In this document: piece after piece, positions 48,767-56,888 of the stretch | Numbering within the stretch: the first letter of the stretch is position 1 | Layout: every line of letters starts with the position of its first letter | Assembly: GCF_001461825.1 (NCBI RefSeq) | Contig: NZ_LLZC01000012.1 | Coordinates: 434,001-498,000 of the forward strand | Length of the DNA stretch: 64,000 bases | Direction: 5' to 3' | From: Bacillus velezensis | Lineage (GTDB): Bacteria > Bacillota > Bacilli > Bacillales > Bacillaceae | The notes under the pieces: model-generated | What the model was told of the DNA's origin: nothing | Databases searched by the model: none | Seen by the model: only the letters and a program-made list of their open reading frames with translations | Program-made: the position numbers and the translations under genes

Positions 48767-49894
48767 ATGGCGGGAATTCGTGTCAAACCTGAATTGAAAC
48801 AGCATATGAAAGATATCGCAAAGGTGCTTTCAATTGATGTAAAACTGTTGAAAGCCGCTGATAAAACGGCGGAAAGCGATGAATTATTTTGTCCCGGCTT
48901 TGCCGTGTGCGGGCAGTCAGAGAGTCCGCCGCTTGAGACGCTGAGCGGGCTTTCGCGATACATCCGGCACTGTGAAAGGATTCTTTCCGATGATCAATGG
49001 GTGAAGGAAGAAAAGGTGTACGGCTCCCAATCGGTTTATGAAGAAATTGAGAAAATAACGGATGTCTTTCCGTTTGTCACGTGCCGTAAAATCGGCAGTT
49101 CCGTATTGGGAAAGCCGCTATATGAGCTGAAAATAGGTGCGGATACGGCTGAAAGAAAAGTCCATGTAAACGCCTCATTTCATGCCAATGAATGGATCAC
49201 CACCTCGGTCGCGCTTAAATGGTGTAAAGAATATTGCGCGGCATTATGCGAAAATAAAACTGTTTTCGGGCACTCTGTGCTTGATATATTCAGCCGGACA
49301 TCATTGTCATTCGTTCCGCTCGTAAATCCCGACGGTGTTGATCTCGTACTTTACGGATGTGAAGATTTATCAGAAAAAAATGAATTTCTTCATCAATTAA
49401 ATGAGCACCGCCCGGATTTCCGCGAATGGAAGGCGAATATAAACGGTGTGGATTTAAATAAACATTTCCCATCTAATTGGGATATTGAACAGAGGCGCAA
49501 ACCGAAAGCCCCTTCATACCGTGATTTTCCGGGGACGGCGCCGCTCACTGAACCGGAGGCGCAGGCGATGCACCGGCTGATAACGGAGCAGCCGCCTGAC
49601 AGGCTGATCGCGCTTCATACGCAGGGAGAAGAGATTTATTGGGGATACGAAGGAGGTGAACCGGAGCAATCATCCCGGATGATTCGGGAGTTTGAAGCGA
49701 TAAGCGGAAACCGCTATCAAGGCGTTAAAACCATTGACAGCCATGCCGGTTTTAGGGATTGGTTTATACAGCAGTATGGAAAAGAGGGCTATACCATTGA
49801 GCTCGGGAAGGGAAAAAACCCTTTGCCTTTTTATCAGTTTGCTGATATTTATCAAGCGACGGAAGGTATTTTGTGGAGATCGCTTGTTTTTTGA
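48767..49894 (+). CDS. yqgT: YqgT, gamma-D-glutamyl-L-diamino acid endopeptidase-like (M14)
   Basis: 375 residues. Zinc carboxypeptidase (M14) fold with the ligand motif HANEW (His-x2-Glu), a later His in IALHTQGEE, and the catalytic glutamate in YTIELGKGKNP. The family cuts the gamma-D-Glu bond of cell-wall peptides. No signal peptide is visible, so it may act inside the cell on recycled muropeptides or in the spore. ATG at 48767 is 6 nt after AAAGGGGG; ATG at 48761 is too close. Confidence 0.88.
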   Translation: MAGIRVKPELKQHMKDIAKVLSIDVKLLKAADKTAESDELFCPGFAVCGQSESPPLETLSGLSRYIRHCERILSDDQWVKEEKVYGSQSVYEEIEKITDVFPFVTCRKIGSSVLGKPLYELKIGADTAERKVHVNASFHANEWITTSVALKWCKEYCAALCENKTVFGHSVLDIFSRTSLSFVPLVNPDGVDLVLYGCEDLSEKNEFLHQLNEHRPDFREWKANINGVDLNKHFPSNWDIEQRRKPKAPSYRDFPGTAPLTEPEAQAMHRLITEQPPDRLIALHTQGEEIYWGYEGGEPEQSSRMIREFEAISGNRYQGVKTIDSHAGFRDWFIQQYGKEGYTIELGKGKNPLPFYQFADIYQATEGILWRSLVF

Positions 49895-49914
49895 GACATC
49901 TGTGAAATTTCTCA

Positions 49915-49932
49915 TTTGTTTACATAAACAAA
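49915..49932 (+). repeat. Perfect 8-bp inverted repeat upstream of yqgU
   Basis: TTTGTTTA (49915-49922) and TAAACAAA (49925-49932) are perfectly inverted around CA. It overlaps a possible -35 (TTTACA at 49919-49924) in the 72-nt gap before yqgU and has no T-run, so it looks like an operator. Confidence 0.6.
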
Positions 49933-49966
49933 TATGGGACAATAGAAAAGAATGGAGGGAAGGCTG

Positions 49967-51004
49967 GTGAGATACTTGGTTTGTGTTCTGCTGTCCGCAT
50001 TCGTTCTGTGTTTAGCGGCCTGTGAACCATCTCATCAGCAGCAAGACACAGGCGTTTCGGCAAAATCGGCAGAACAGAAAATCGTTCCGCTCAGTAAAAA
50101 GGAAGCGGAGAAAACGGAAGGATGGCTGGATAACAGAACAATTCTGTATACAGCACATCATCAGCTGATGAAATATGATCTTTTCAGCGGAAAATCCGAA
50201 CGGCTCTATGAAACAAAGGGCCATATTGTCAATGTAAAGATCAGCCGGAAAAAACAGCTGATTCTTGTACAGGTGACAAGCAGCGGTCAGACTGAGCTTG
50301 TGCTTATGAACAAGCAGGGGAAAAGACTTTATCACAAAGCCTTTAACTCTTATGAGCTGGAGACGGCTTGGAATCCGTATGACCCGTATCAAATGATGAT
50401 TACCGTTTTTACTGAAACATGGGACTTCACAGCCTATACTGCCGATATGAACAACGGCATTTTAAAAAAGAGTCCCGTTCAGGCCCCTTTTGTCCATTGG
50501 ACCTCCACTGATGAATTCCAATATATCAAGCAAGGAAAAACGGAGGAAGAGGGTCCTTTATATTCTTATGACTTGCAGACAAAAAAAGAAAAAAGAGTGC
50601 TTCATCACGTCATCTGGGCCGATTCCCGCCCGGGCATGACGATTGCCGTCAGACAAACGGATCAATCGGACGGAGACGGCGAGTTCCTTTTCCAAAAGCC
50701 GGCATCCGTGACACACCGATTTCCTCTCCAAGAAAAGTATAAGAGCTTTGCGCCAATGGAATATGATTACGATCAGACACACAAGCGGTTTTACATATTT
50801 AAGCCTGAAGGCCGCTCTTACAATCTGATCAGCTTTGACTTAGGAGACGAACGGGAGCGGACGGTGCTCAAAAACACGGAAATGGAGCCGATTCAGATCT
50901 CTCCGAACGGGGAATACGCTTTATACGGCTTTACGTATGACCGTCTGATTTCACTGAAAACAGGCATGACAGAACCAATCATAACAAATGAAAAAGGAGT
51001 TTGA
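49967..51004 (+). CDS. yqgU: YqgU, lipoprotein with beta-propeller-like body
   Basis: 345 residues. Signal peptide MRYLVCVLLSAFVLCLAAC with lipobox LAAC; the remainder has repeated strands of W/Y-rich sequence suggestive of a beta-propeller. Function unknown. GTG at 49967 is 8 nt after GGAGG; ATG at 49952 would place charged residues before the signal. It is followed closely by yqgV (5 nt). Confidence 0.85.
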   Translation: MRYLVCVLLSAFVLCLAACEPSHQQQDTGVSAKSAEQKIVPLSKKEAEKTEGWLDNRTILYTAHHQLMKYDLFSGKSERLYETKGHIVNVKISRKKQLILVQVTSSGQTELVLMNKQGKRLYHKAFNSYELETAWNPYDPYQMMITVFTETWDFTAYTADMNNGILKKSPVQAPFVHWTSTDEFQYIKQGKTEEEGPLYSYDLQTKKEKRVLHHVIWADSRPGMTIAVRQTDQSDGDGEFLFQKPASVTHRFPLQEKYKSFAPMEYDYDQTHKRFYIFKPEGRSYNLISFDLGDERERTVLKNTEMEPIQISPNGEYALYGFTYDRLISLKTGMTEPIITNEKGV

Positions 51005-51009
51005 ACCAA

Positions 51010-51324
51010 ATGGCAATTGCAGATGTGACAATCATTCCGATCGGAACAAAAACACCGAGCGTCAGTGAGTATGTAGCGGATGTGCAAAACATTTTGGAGG
51101 GTTACAAAGCTGCCGGCAAAATCAAATTTCAGCTCACGCCGATGAACACGTTGATTGAAGGTGAGCTGAGCGACTTATTCGCAGTCATTCAGGACATTCA
51201 CGAAGCCCCGTTCCAAAAAGGGCTGCACAGAGTGGCGACAAATATCCGCATTGATGACAGACGTGATAAAGAAACGACGCTGGAGAGCAAAATCAAAAGT
51301 GTCAGCAAACATTTGCAGCAATAA
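51010..51324 (+). CDS. yqgV: YqgV, MTH1187/YkoF-like thiamine-binding protein
   Basis: 104 residues beginning MAIADVTIIPIGTKTPSVSEYV, a single ferredoxin-like MTH1187 (DUF77) domain. Family members bind thiamine or its precursors and form tetramers; the role of this one is not known. ATG at 51010 has AAAGGAG at about 10 nt. Confidence 0.9.
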   Translation: MAIADVTIIPIGTKTPSVSEYVADVQNILEGYKAAGKIKFQLTPMNTLIEGELSDLFAVIQDIHEAPFQKGLHRVATNIRIDDRRDKETTLESKIKSVSKHLQQ

Positions 51325-51329
51325 AAAAT

Positions 51330-51358
51330 AAGCCTGTATCCATTGGATACAGGCTTTT
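51330..51358. terminator. Bidirectional terminator between yqgV and yqgW
   Basis: AAGCCTGTATCC pairs with GGATACAGGCTT, with an A-rich left flank and TTTTAA on the right. It overlaps the yqgW stop codon (51357-51359). Confidence 0.88.
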
Positions 51359-51530
51359 AATGTGCAGTCGGATAGCCGCTGGTTACAACGGTCATTACGG
51401 TAAACCAGCCAAACACGCCCAGCGTGGCGGCGGCTAACAAAAATCCCAGGATATTTCTCTGTCTGACAGCCCGCAGGACTCCTAATACAGCTAATAATGC
51501 GACAAGGCCGAAGATTACAACAAGTAACAT
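51357..51530 (-). CDS. yqgW: YqgW, DUF2759-like small membrane protein
   Basis: 57 residues: two transmembrane helices (about 2-20 and 27-50) with the conserved tail AATLGVFGWFTVMTVV. Function unknown. AAAGGAGGAG lies about 5 nt before the ATG at 51530. The gene is too short for many gene finders; size, ribosome binding site and composition support it. Confidence 0.85.
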   Translation of the reverse strand: MLLVVIFGLVALLAVLGVLRAVRQRNILGFLLAAATLGVFGWFTVMTVVTSGYPTAH

Positions 51531-51626
51531 GATGCTCCTCCTTTGTCATTGGAACCTGAAAATCTTTCCATTTCATTTTAACCGTTTTCATTTTGTTTGT
51601 CGATAGCGTTTTCCCGGCCGCATTCA

Positions 51627-51655
51627 TTGAATCTTCCGCAGAAAACCTTCATAAT
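51627..51655 (+). promoter_or_regulatory. Candidate sigma-A promoter of yqgX
   Basis: TTGAAT, 17 nt, CATAAT, about 22 nt before the ribosome binding site. Confidence 0.6.
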
Positions 51656-51684
51656 AAGGGCATATACATAAAGAGGTGATGAAA

Positions 51685-52323
51685 GTGAAATGGAGACGAA
51701 TGCCGGCCGGTCCGATTCAGGCAAACGCGTATTTTCTCGTCAGTGAGGATCAGTCCTGTCTTATTTTTGATCCGGGCGGGGAAGCGGACAAAATCAACAA
51801 TTACATAAAAGAAAACAATCTGAAGCCGCTGGCCATCTTACTGACGCACGCTCATTTTGACCATATCGGCGCGCTTGACGAAGTAAGAGACAGATGGGAC
51901 GTTCCCGTATATCTTCACAAAAATGAAGAAAAGTGGCTGGAGGACTCTTCTTTAAACGGATCAGGCATATTGCGGGGCATCGCCGTAACGGCACGGCCCG
52001 CTGAACGGCTGATCGAAGGCGACGGCATTTTGGACATCGGGCCTTTCCATTTGGAGACATTGTTTACGCCGGGACATTCACCGGGAAGCGTTTCTTATTA
52101 TGTGAAGGACGCGGATCTGGTGATTTCAGGTGATGTGCTCTTTCAGGGAGGCATCGGCCGCACTGATTTACACGGCGGAAGTCAGAACGTATTGCTTGAT
52201 TCCATTCATCAAAAACTGCTCACGCTTCCCGGACATACACTTGTATTAAGCGGGCACGGGCCGGAAACGGATATCCAGACAGAGCAGGAGCGAAACCCGT
52301 TTATTAATGGTTTTTCACTGTAA
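51685..52323 (+). CDS. yqgX: YqgX, glyoxalase II-like metallo-hydrolase
   Basis: 212 residues with the metallo-beta-lactamase motif THAHFDHIG (His55, His57, Asp59, His60) and later ligands in HSPGSVSY, SGDVLFQGGIGRTDL and SGHGPET. It is a hydroxyacylglutathione-hydrolase-like protein; Bacillus uses bacillithiol, so the substrate may be a bacillithiol thioester. GTG at 51685 is 6 nt after GAGGTG; the other in-frame starts at 51676 and 51679 lie on that site. Confidence 0.92.
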   Translation: MKWRRMPAGPIQANAYFLVSEDQSCLIFDPGGEADKINNYIKENNLKPLAILLTHAHFDHIGALDEVRDRWDVPVYLHKNEEKWLEDSSLNGSGILRGIAVTARPAERLIEGDGILDIGPFHLETLFTPGHSPGSVSYYVKDADLVISGDVLFQGGIGRTDLHGGSQNVLLDSIHQKLLTLPGHTLVLSGHGPETDIQTEQERNPFINGFSL

Positions 52324-52326
52324 ATG

Positions 52327-52359
52327 AAAAAAGACAGACCTAATCGGTCTGTCTTTTTC
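52327..52359. terminator. Bidirectional terminator between yqgX and yqgY
   Basis: AAAAAGACAGACC pairs with GGTCTGTCTTTTT around TAATC; T-runs on both strands. Confidence 0.92.
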
Positions 52360-52361
52360 TG

Positions 52362-52607
52362 TCAGTGGGTTCCGCCGCCCGGTGTCATAATAAAAATAGA
52401 GTAATATGTAAATCCGGCGAAAAATACGGTTAAGTAAGCTCCGAAAATATAAATATACATCCGCTCAGTCAAATTCAAATAAGAAAGAAATACGAAAAAG
52501 ATCGTCTGTCCAAAAAACAAAAGAGAAGCGTCTTTCATGCCCCCTAAAAAAAACATGACTGCAAATATCCCCGTCCAAAATCCTAACACCCGGAACATGC
52601 GATTCAT
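52362..52607 (-). CDS. yqgY: YqgY, DUF2626 small membrane protein
   Basis: 81 residues with two to three hydrophobic helices (FWTGIFAVMFFLGG, SLLFFGQTIFFVFLSYL, YIFGAYLTVFFAGF). Function unknown. It is on the opposite strand to mgsR; the start has GGAGGGGATAAGGA upstream. Confidence 0.83.
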   Translation of the reverse strand: MNRMFRVLGFWTGIFAVMFFLGGMKDASLLFFGQTIFFVFLSYLNLTERMYIYIFGAYLTVFFAGFTYYSIFIMTPGGGTH

Positions 52608-52771
52608 TCCTTATCCCCTCCCGAGAGTCTATCTGAAGTTTATTATAATAGATCGGCACTCGAAATGTAAACATTTTCATGATTATATTTATTGTGGAAT
52701 TTATGTCTTTCCCTGTGTTTTATATCTTATGCCGCTCTCTGAAAAAGATCCGAAAAATTTTTTTGAAATAT

Positions 52772-52797
52772 GTTTAATGAAAAAAAGTTCAGGGTAC
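52772..52797 (+). promoter_or_regulatory. Sigma-B promoter of mgsR
   Basis: GTTTAA, 14 nt, GGGTAC: one mismatch to GTTTAA-N12-14-GGGWAW. mgsR is a known sigma-B target in B. subtilis, which supports it. The leader is about 40 nt. Confidence 0.85.
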
Positions 52798-52843
52798 TTA
52801 TGTTAACAAAGAGACGGATTATCCGAGGGAGGAATTTTTAAAA

Positions 52844-53224
52844 ATGAAAGAACTTATTTTTTATTCATACCCGAGCTGCACATCATGCCGAAAAACGAAA
52901 CATTGGTTAAAAGCCCACAATGTTGACTTTCAAGAGCGCCATCTATTCAGGGAGACACCGACAATTGATGAATTGAAGCAGATCTTATCATTAACGACCG
53001 AAGGAATTGATGAAATATTGGCGACGAGAAGCCAAACATTTAAAAACCTCAACCTGAACATTGAAGAAATGACTGTAAATGAAGTGCTGAAGCTTTTGAC
53101 TGAGAAGCCGAAACTGCTGCGGCGTCCGATTCTGATCGATCGCAATAAGCTCGTTATCGGATACAATCCGGGAGAACTGATGAAGCTGACGAAGAAAAAA
53201 ACGGTACATCAATCTGTATCATAA
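52844..53224 (+). CDS. mgsR: MgsR, Spx-type regulator of the general stress response
   Basis: 126 residues of the ArsC/Spx family: Cys12-x2-Cys15 in YPSCTSCRKTKHW near the N-terminus forms the redox switch, and the RPILIDRNKLVIGY motif is typical. In B. subtilis MgsR turns on a subset of sigma-B genes when oxidised, and is then degraded. GGGAGG Shine-Dalgarno 12 nt upstream; sigma-B promoter upstream. Confidence 0.94.
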   Translation: MKELIFYSYPSCTSCRKTKHWLKAHNVDFQERHLFRETPTIDELKQILSLTTEGIDEILATRSQTFKNLNLNIEEMTVNEVLKLLTEKPKLLRRPILIDRNKLVIGYNPGELMKLTKKKTVHQSVS

Positions 53225-53226
53225 GA

Positions 53227-53276
53227 GAAAAACGAAGATCCGCTGATCAAAATTTATCAGCTAATCTTCGTTTTTT
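53227..53276 (+). terminator. Terminator of mgsR
   Basis: AAAACGAAGAT and GCTGAT pair with ATCAGC and ATCTTCGTTTT around the loop, followed by TTG. Confidence 0.9.
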
Positions 53277-53288
53277 GCGGTTGCGGGA

Positions 53289-53359
53289 CTGGGCTAGCTG
53301 GATTCGAACCAACGATCACGGAGTCAAAGTCCATTGCCTTACCGCTTGGCTATAGCCCA
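53289..53359 (-). tRNA. tRNA-Gln (anticodon TTG)
   Basis: Read on the - strand, the acceptor arms TGGGCTA and TAGCCCA pair; D-loop, anticodon stem ATGGA/TCCGT with loop CTTTGAC (anticodon TTG) and T-arm GGTTCGAATCC are present. No CCA is encoded, so it must be added. It is a single tRNA gene between mgsR and rsbRD. I see no integrase nearby. Confidence 0.97.
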
Positions 53360-53430
53360 TCGGATGTAATTACAGTATGTGCGTCCGGCGCCGATTTATA
53401 CATACAAAGGAATTTGAATGGAGGAGACCC

Positions 53431-54261
53431 GTGAAACATTTGAACGAAACATTATCTCGAACCTTAATTGAAGAATCAGGTGAAATCACACGCCAGTGGC
53501 TGCTCATACCAAAATCGGGGCGGCCTTCAGACGATCAGAAAGCGGAAATGCAGCACCGTCTGTTAATTGAAATCGTTGCCGGCATTCTATCGGAAAAAGA
53601 CGGCGGGGAAGAGGAGCTGACAAAATGGGCGCTTCAGTTCGCAAGGGACCGGGCCGTCCATGAAGTACCGGTCTATGAAAGCGTCACGAGCTTTAAAGAA
53701 TTCCGGAGATTGGTCTGGAACCGCATACAGACATGCTGTGAAAAAATGTCTGAGAAGCCTGGGGCGAATGCGGTATTCCATTGGGGAGAGAAGCTGAACA
53801 AAGCAATTGACCATATGATTGAAGTATTTACAGAGGAATATTATAAAGTGACGGTTACACAATTAAACGCCCAAAAAGAAATGATTAACGAACTAAGCGC
53901 GCCGATTATGCCGATTGCCGACGGTATTGGAATTTTGCCGCTCGTCGGCGAAATTGACACCTACCGGGCAAAAATGATTTTGGAATCGGTGCTTGATCAA
54001 TGTTCTTCACTCCGGCTTTCTTATTTATTTTTAGATATATCAGGTGTGCCGATTGTGGATACGATGGTCGCTTATCAGATTTTTAAAGTGATTGACAGCA
54101 CAAAACTTCTTGGCATAGAAACGACAATCTCAGGCATCAGGCCGGAAATCGCGCAGACCGTCGTGAAGCTCGGCATTGATTTTTCTCAGGTGAAAACGGA
54201 GCAGAGTCTGGCGAAAGCGCTGGCAAAAAACGGATTTATCGTAAAAGAATCATTAAGATGA
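53431..54261 (+). CDS. rsbRD: RsbRD, stressosome co-antagonist (STAS)
   Basis: 276 residues: N-terminal non-heme globin-like sensor domain (about 1-150) and C-terminal STAS domain (about 155-275) with the phosphorylation region DISGVPIVDTMVAYQI. With RsbRA-RC and RsbS it forms the stressosome, which triggers sigma-B. GTG at 53431 follows GGAGG by 6 nt; an upstream TTG-rich frame is shadow. It is next to mgsR, another sigma-B-related gene. Confidence 0.92.
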   Translation: MKHLNETLSRTLIEESGEITRQWLLIPKSGRPSDDQKAEMQHRLLIEIVAGILSEKDGGEEELTKWALQFARDRAVHEVPVYESVTSFKEFRRLVWNRIQTCCEKMSEKPGANAVFHWGEKLNKAIDHMIEVFTEEYYKVTVTQLNAQKEMINELSAPIMPIADGIGILPLVGEIDTYRAKMILESVLDQCSSLRLSYLFLDISGVPIVDTMVAYQIFKVIDSTKLLGIETTISGIRPEIAQTVVKLGIDFSQVKTEQSLAKALAKNGFIVKESLR

Positions 54262-54263
54262 TA

Positions 54264-54312
54264 AAAAGCTGAATGGCCGGGAGGGATTTCTCCCTCAGCT
54301 ATTCAGCTTTGT
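54264..54312. terminator. Terminator between rsbRD and yqhB
   Basis: AAAGCTGAAT pairs with ATTCAGCTTT, with an inner GGGAGGG/CTCCCTC stem. It overlaps the end of yqhB. The T-run is weak on the + strand. Confidence 0.65.
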
Positions 54313-55600
54313 CAGCTTCAATCGTAATGATATGATGGCTGTCGATTTCTTTTACCGTAAATGTGTAGCCTTCAAAATCAATGGTGCTCCCGGGCTTCGC
54401 GTCAATATGCTGAGTAAGAAACCAGCCCCCGAGTGTATCGACTTGATCAGCCGTAATCTCTGTTCCGAGTACATCATTGACGTCACTGATCAGCAATTTG
54501 GCGTTCAGGAGATAGCGGTTCTTCCCAAGCTTTTGAACGGAAGGTGTTTCGTCCGTATCAAATTCGTCGCGGATTTCGCCGACGATCTCTTCAATGATAT
54601 CTTCCGCCGTTACTAATCCCGCGGTTCCGCCGTACTCATCAATGAGAATGGCCATATGGGCGTGTTCCCGCTGCATTTTAACGAATAATTGATAAATCGG
54701 AATCGTCTCAATCACGTGGATCGCCGGCTGGATGTAAGGGCTGAGTTCGTGTTTTGTAAACGCCGCTCCTTCTGACAGGAATCTGAATAAAACTTCTTTT
54801 ATATTGATGATGCCGACTACATGATCTTTATCTCCTTTTACTACGGGATACCGGGTATATTTATTTGTTTTGATAATGTCCCGGAGCATATGTCCCGATC
54901 CGCTGTCTAACGGCAGGCTCACCATTTCATTCCGGGGCACCATAATTTCTTTGGCAGTGCGCTTATCAAATGTAAAAATGTTATTTACGTAATGCAGCTC
55001 GCTTTTTTTAATCATGCCGCTTCGATAGCTTTCGGCAAGGAGCACCCGCAATTCCTCTTCCGTATAAGCCATTTCATGTTCGGAAGCAGGCTTCAAGCCG
55101 AACATTGCTGTAATCAGGCGGGCGGAATGATTGAGCAGCCAGATGAACGGAAACATTAACTTATAAAACAAAATCATCGGTCTGGCAGACAAAAGTGTAA
55201 TCCGCTCGGCTTTTTGGATAGCAAAACTTTTCGGGGCGAGTTCGCCGATGACGACATTCACATATGTAACCAGCAGAAAGGCGATGATCAATGACAGGAC
55301 TTGGGCAACCGCTTCGTGAACTCCGGTCTTTAAAAATAACGGCTGAAGCATTGCTTTGACTGTCGGTTCACCCAGCCAGCCGATTCCCAAAGCGGTGACG
55401 GTGATACCCAATTGGCAGGCCGATAAATATTCATCAAGGTGTGTAATGACATGCTTGGCTGCTTTTGCTCCTTTTACATTTTCCTCAATGAGCTGATTAA
55501 TGCGGGAGCGCCTTGCTTTAACGATTGAAAACTCTATGGCGACAAAACACGCCGTTAATAAAATAAATAGTACGATGGCAGATAGTTTGATGATATACAA
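54299..55600 (-). CDS. yqhB: YqhB, CNNM/CorC-family membrane protein
   Basis: 433 residues: N-terminal CNNM (DUF21) domain with three to four helices (about 1-190), two CBS domains (about 215-335) and a CorC_HlyC domain (about 350-430). Such proteins export magnesium or cobalt and guard against divalent cation stress. It is divergent from yqxL, a CorA-type magnesium channel. Start: TTG at 55600; the Shine-Dalgarno arrangement is unusual (see finding). Confidence 0.9.
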   Translation of the reverse strand: MYIIKLSAIVLFILLTACFVAIEFSIVKARRSRINQLIEENVKGAKAAKHVITHLDEYLSACQLGITVTALGIGWLGEPTVKAMLQPLFLKTGVHEAVAQVLSLIIAFLLVTYVNVVIGELAPKSFAIQKAERITLLSARPMILFYKLMFPFIWLLNHSARLITAMFGLKPASEHEMAYTEEELRVLLAESYRSGMIKKSELHYVNNIFTFDKRTAKEIMVPRNEMVSLPLDSGSGHMLRDIIKTNKYTRYPVVKGDKDHVVGIINIKEVLFRFLSEGAAFTKHELSPYIQPAIHVIETIPIYQLFVKMQREHAHMAILIDEYGGTAGLVTAEDIIEEIVGEIRDEFDTDETPSVQKLGKNRYLLNAKLLISDVNDVLGTEITADQVDTLGGWFLTQHIDAKPGSTIDFEGYTFTVKEIDSHHIITIEADKAE

Positions 55601-55606
55601 TGTAAC

Positions 55607-55636
55607 GCCTTCCGCGAAGGAAGGCTTGCACCTCCC
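55607..55636 (-). promoter_or_regulatory. yqhB leader: Shine-Dalgarno with folded spacer
   Basis: On the - strand GGGAGGTG (55629-55636), CAA, then a hairpin with 7-bp arms (GCCTTCC/GGAAGGC, loop TTCGC; 55607-55625), 6 nt, and the TTG start. Folded, the distance from Shine-Dalgarno to start is about 9 nt; unfolded it is 28. A GAAGG in the hairpin arm is the only other ribosome binding site. Confidence 0.6.
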
Positions 55637-55646
55637 TTTTTTCGGA

Positions 55647-55673
55647 ATAATACCACTGTAGAAGGCTGCTCAA
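55647..55673 (-). promoter_or_regulatory. Sigma-A promoter of yqhB
   Basis: On the - strand TTGAGC, 15 nt, TATTAT with a TGG extension (extended -10). Confidence 0.55.
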
Positions 55674-55745
55674 ACATCGAACCTGGTTTAGCCTGCTTCA
55701 TTTACGGTAATAAAACAAGAAAGCGATACTGGAGGATGACAAGAG

Positions 55746-56696
55746 ATGAAGGTACATTCGGGTGCGGACTGGCTGTGGTACCAGCTCGGTCCGCATGAAA
55801 AAACAGAAGCGAAAAAAATGATCCATCACAATCACTGGCCGCAATGCGAAAAGTGGTTTGAACATGAAAATCATATAAACTTTCTGCGCTCAGATACAAA
55901 TGATCAGAATAATGAAGCGGTTTTCGGTTCTTTAATCTATCATCAAGGATTAGATGATGAAAAAAACCATACCGTATTTCACTTTTATATTACGAGAGAC
56001 TTCTTTTTTACAATTAATTTTGATTTTTCGCTGCTGCGCGGTGTAAAAGAAAAGCATGCCACACAGCAGATTCAAACCTGTGAAAATCCGATTGAAGGCT
56101 TTTTCGTTTTACTGGGAGAGCTGATGAATTCCTATCTGATCGGACTGGATGAATTTGAAGTCAAGCAGCGGACGCTGAAATGGCAGATTCATGATGACAA
56201 CAGCAAAGGAATCTTGGAAAATGTGCATAAACTGCGCCATGAGCTGTTCATTTGGAAAGGTCTTACACTGGGGGCTAAAAAAGTAGAAATGGCTTTAAAA
56301 GAAGCTTTTCTTCCGAAAAATGACAGGCAGAAAGATTACCTCAGAGCTCATCAAAAGATGGAAAGAGGAATTACATATATCAATGAGTTTGATCAGGAAT
56401 TGAGCAATCTGCTGCACGCCGAGGAAGTCATTACCTCCCAAAGAGGAAATGAAATTGTGAAAGCCTTGACGATCTTTACAACACTCTTTACACCGATGAC
56501 GGCGCTTGGAGCTCTCTGGGGGATGAACTTTGATAACATGCCGGAGCTTCATTGGAAATATGCGTATATCTGTTCCATCGTGCTCATTATTGTATCAACC
56601 CTGCTGATTTATATTTATCTGCGGCACAAAGGCTGGACAGGGGACATTTTGAGGGAGCATCAAAAAAAATATTTGCGGAAAGAAAAGAAACGCTAA
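55746..56696 (+). CDS. yqxL: YqxL, CorA-type divalent cation transporter
   Basis: 316 residues: a large soluble N-terminal domain (about 1-255), then two C-terminal transmembrane helices with the CorA gate motif GMNFDNMP between them. CorA proteins import magnesium or cobalt. It is divergent from the CNNM/CorC gene yqhB, giving an import/efflux pair. It lies upstream of comGA as in B. subtilis. Confidence 0.92.
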   Translation: MKVHSGADWLWYQLGPHEKTEAKKMIHHNHWPQCEKWFEHENHINFLRSDTNDQNNEAVFGSLIYHQGLDDEKNHTVFHFYITRDFFFTINFDFSLLRGVKEKHATQQIQTCENPIEGFFVLLGELMNSYLIGLDEFEVKQRTLKWQIHDDNSKGILENVHKLRHELFIWKGLTLGAKKVEMALKEAFLPKNDRQKDYLRAHQKMERGITYINEFDQELSNLLHAEEVITSQRGNEIVKALTIFTTLFTPMTALGALWGMNFDNMPELHWKYAYICSIVLIIVSTLLIYIYLRHKGWTGDILREHQKKYLRKEKKR

Positions 56697-56700
56697 GAAG

Positions 56701-56724
56701 AGCAGGCATTCGCCTGCTTTTTTT
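56701..56724 (+). terminator. Terminator of yqxL
   Basis: AGCAGGC pairs with GCCTGCT around ATTC, followed by TTTTTT. Confidence 0.92.
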
Positions 56725-56798
56725 GATGGCTGAAAATGGCCGAATGGTTCCGGATTTCATTCGGTAAATCAATGTCAGGGGGCTTGTTTTTTATTTTT

Positions 56799-56825
56799 AT
56801 GCGTTTTACACAGTGTAAAACGCAT
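56799..56825 (+). repeat. 27-bp palindrome upstream of comGA
   Basis: ATGCGTTTTACAC (56799-56811) and GTGTAAAACGCAT (56813-56825) are perfectly inverted around a single A. It lies between the yqxL terminator and the comG promoter. It is not followed by a T-run, so it is not a terminator. The usual ComK boxes (AAAA-N5-TTTT pairs) are not obvious in the same segment. Confidence 0.9.
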
Positions 56826-56835
56826 AATCTCTCCT

Positions 56836-56865
56836 TTGCCGGCTTTTGTGTATCTGATTTACAAT
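56836..56865 (+). promoter_or_regulatory. Promoter of the comG operon
   Basis: TTGCCG, 18 nt, TACAAT, ending 24 nt before the comGA start. ComK would act just upstream, in or near the palindrome at 56799-56825. Confidence 0.55.
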
Positions 56866-56888
56866 ACGTGCGGAAGGAGGGAAGTCTT

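Noticed and set aside
53289-53359. tRNA-Gln as integration site of a mobile element
   Set aside because: No integrase, direct repeat of the tRNA end or foreign genes were found on either side.
54653-55600. An M-box magnesium riboswitch for yqhB
   Set aside because: The leader before the TTG start is only about 40 nt from the likely promoter, too short for an M-box.
56799-56825. Palindrome upstream of comGA taken as a terminator
   Set aside because: A separate good terminator for yqxL is at 56701-56724, and no T-run follows the palindrome on either strand.
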